A stretch of 14,042 nucleotides of DNA from positions 1 through 14,042 of the forward strand of contig QAKS01000019.1 of the NCBI GenBank assembly GCA_003343685.1, written 5' to 3'. Both the position numbers and the translations under genes were made by a program. The first letter of the stretch is position 1, and each line of letters begins with the position of its first letter. The notes under the pieces were generated by a model, which did not search any database, was not told where the DNA came from, and saw nothing but the letters and a program-made list of their open reading frames with translations. The stretch comes from Clostridiales bacterium. GTDB taxonomy: Bacteria; Bacillota; Clostridia; Christensenellales; Christensenellaceae. Positions 14,000 through 14,042 of this stretch are shown here, in pieces.

Positions 14000-14042
14000 T
14001 CTGCCGGAAAGTTAATTATATTTCTGTTGCGCTGCGGCAATT

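Noticed and set aside
1..14042. CRISPR arrays, tRNA or rRNA genes, insertion sequences and attachment sites
   Set aside because: No regularly spaced direct repeats, no cloverleaf or rRNA-like segments, and no transposase or integrase coding sequence were seen on either strand.

Overview
The window looks like a chromosomal segment of a Gram-positive Firmicute, most likely class Clostridia. The reasons are the strong AGGAGG-type ribosome binding sites, TTG and GTG starts in tightly packed genes, a DnaD-domain protein beside a DnaI-type helicase loader, and a TarI/TarJ pair of the wall teichoic acid type. No phage, plasmid, insertion sequence, CRISPR, tRNA or rRNA gene was seen. The genus cannot be told from the sequence alone.

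Only one gene is on the + strand, a membrane-anchored GGDEF protein cut by the left edge (1-1119). It converges on a run of - strand units. From left to right these are: a single-domain cupin with its own promoter and terminator (1225-1554); a secreted six-repeat GLUG-like protein with its own promoter and terminator (1715-2722); an unrecognised hydrophilic 290-residue protein (2879-3751); a three-gene operon, aldo/keto reductase - tarI - tarJ, transcribed from an extended -10 promoter near 6710 and ending at a hairpin near 3915 (4019-6635); and a long operon glnS - gltX - dnaD-like - dnaC/dnaI-like - small membrane protein - HAD phosphatase, transcribed from a near-consensus promoter at 13352-13380 and ending at a clear terminator at 6760-6779.

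The tarI/tarJ pair should turn ribulose 5-phosphate into CDP-ribitol, the donor for ribitol-phosphate polymers of the wall or capsule. No polymerase or export gene is in view. The glnS operon joins two tRNA-charging enzymes with two helicase-loading proteins, so translation and replication-initiation functions would share one transcript.

The most interesting stretch is the right end (about 13400-14000, - strand). It holds a promoter-like TTGACA element, a roughly 300-nt leader with short reading frames, a 14-bp intrinsic terminator placed just before a good ribosome binding site, and then the first 46 or so codons of an ABC-F ATPase, broken just after the Walker A motif. An upstream leader segment is perfectly complementary over 14 nt to the loop and 3' arm of the terminator, so the leader can fold in two mutually exclusive ways. 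This is the layout of a translation-sensing attenuator of the kind known for antibiotic-resistance ABC-F genes, here left in front of a truncated gene.
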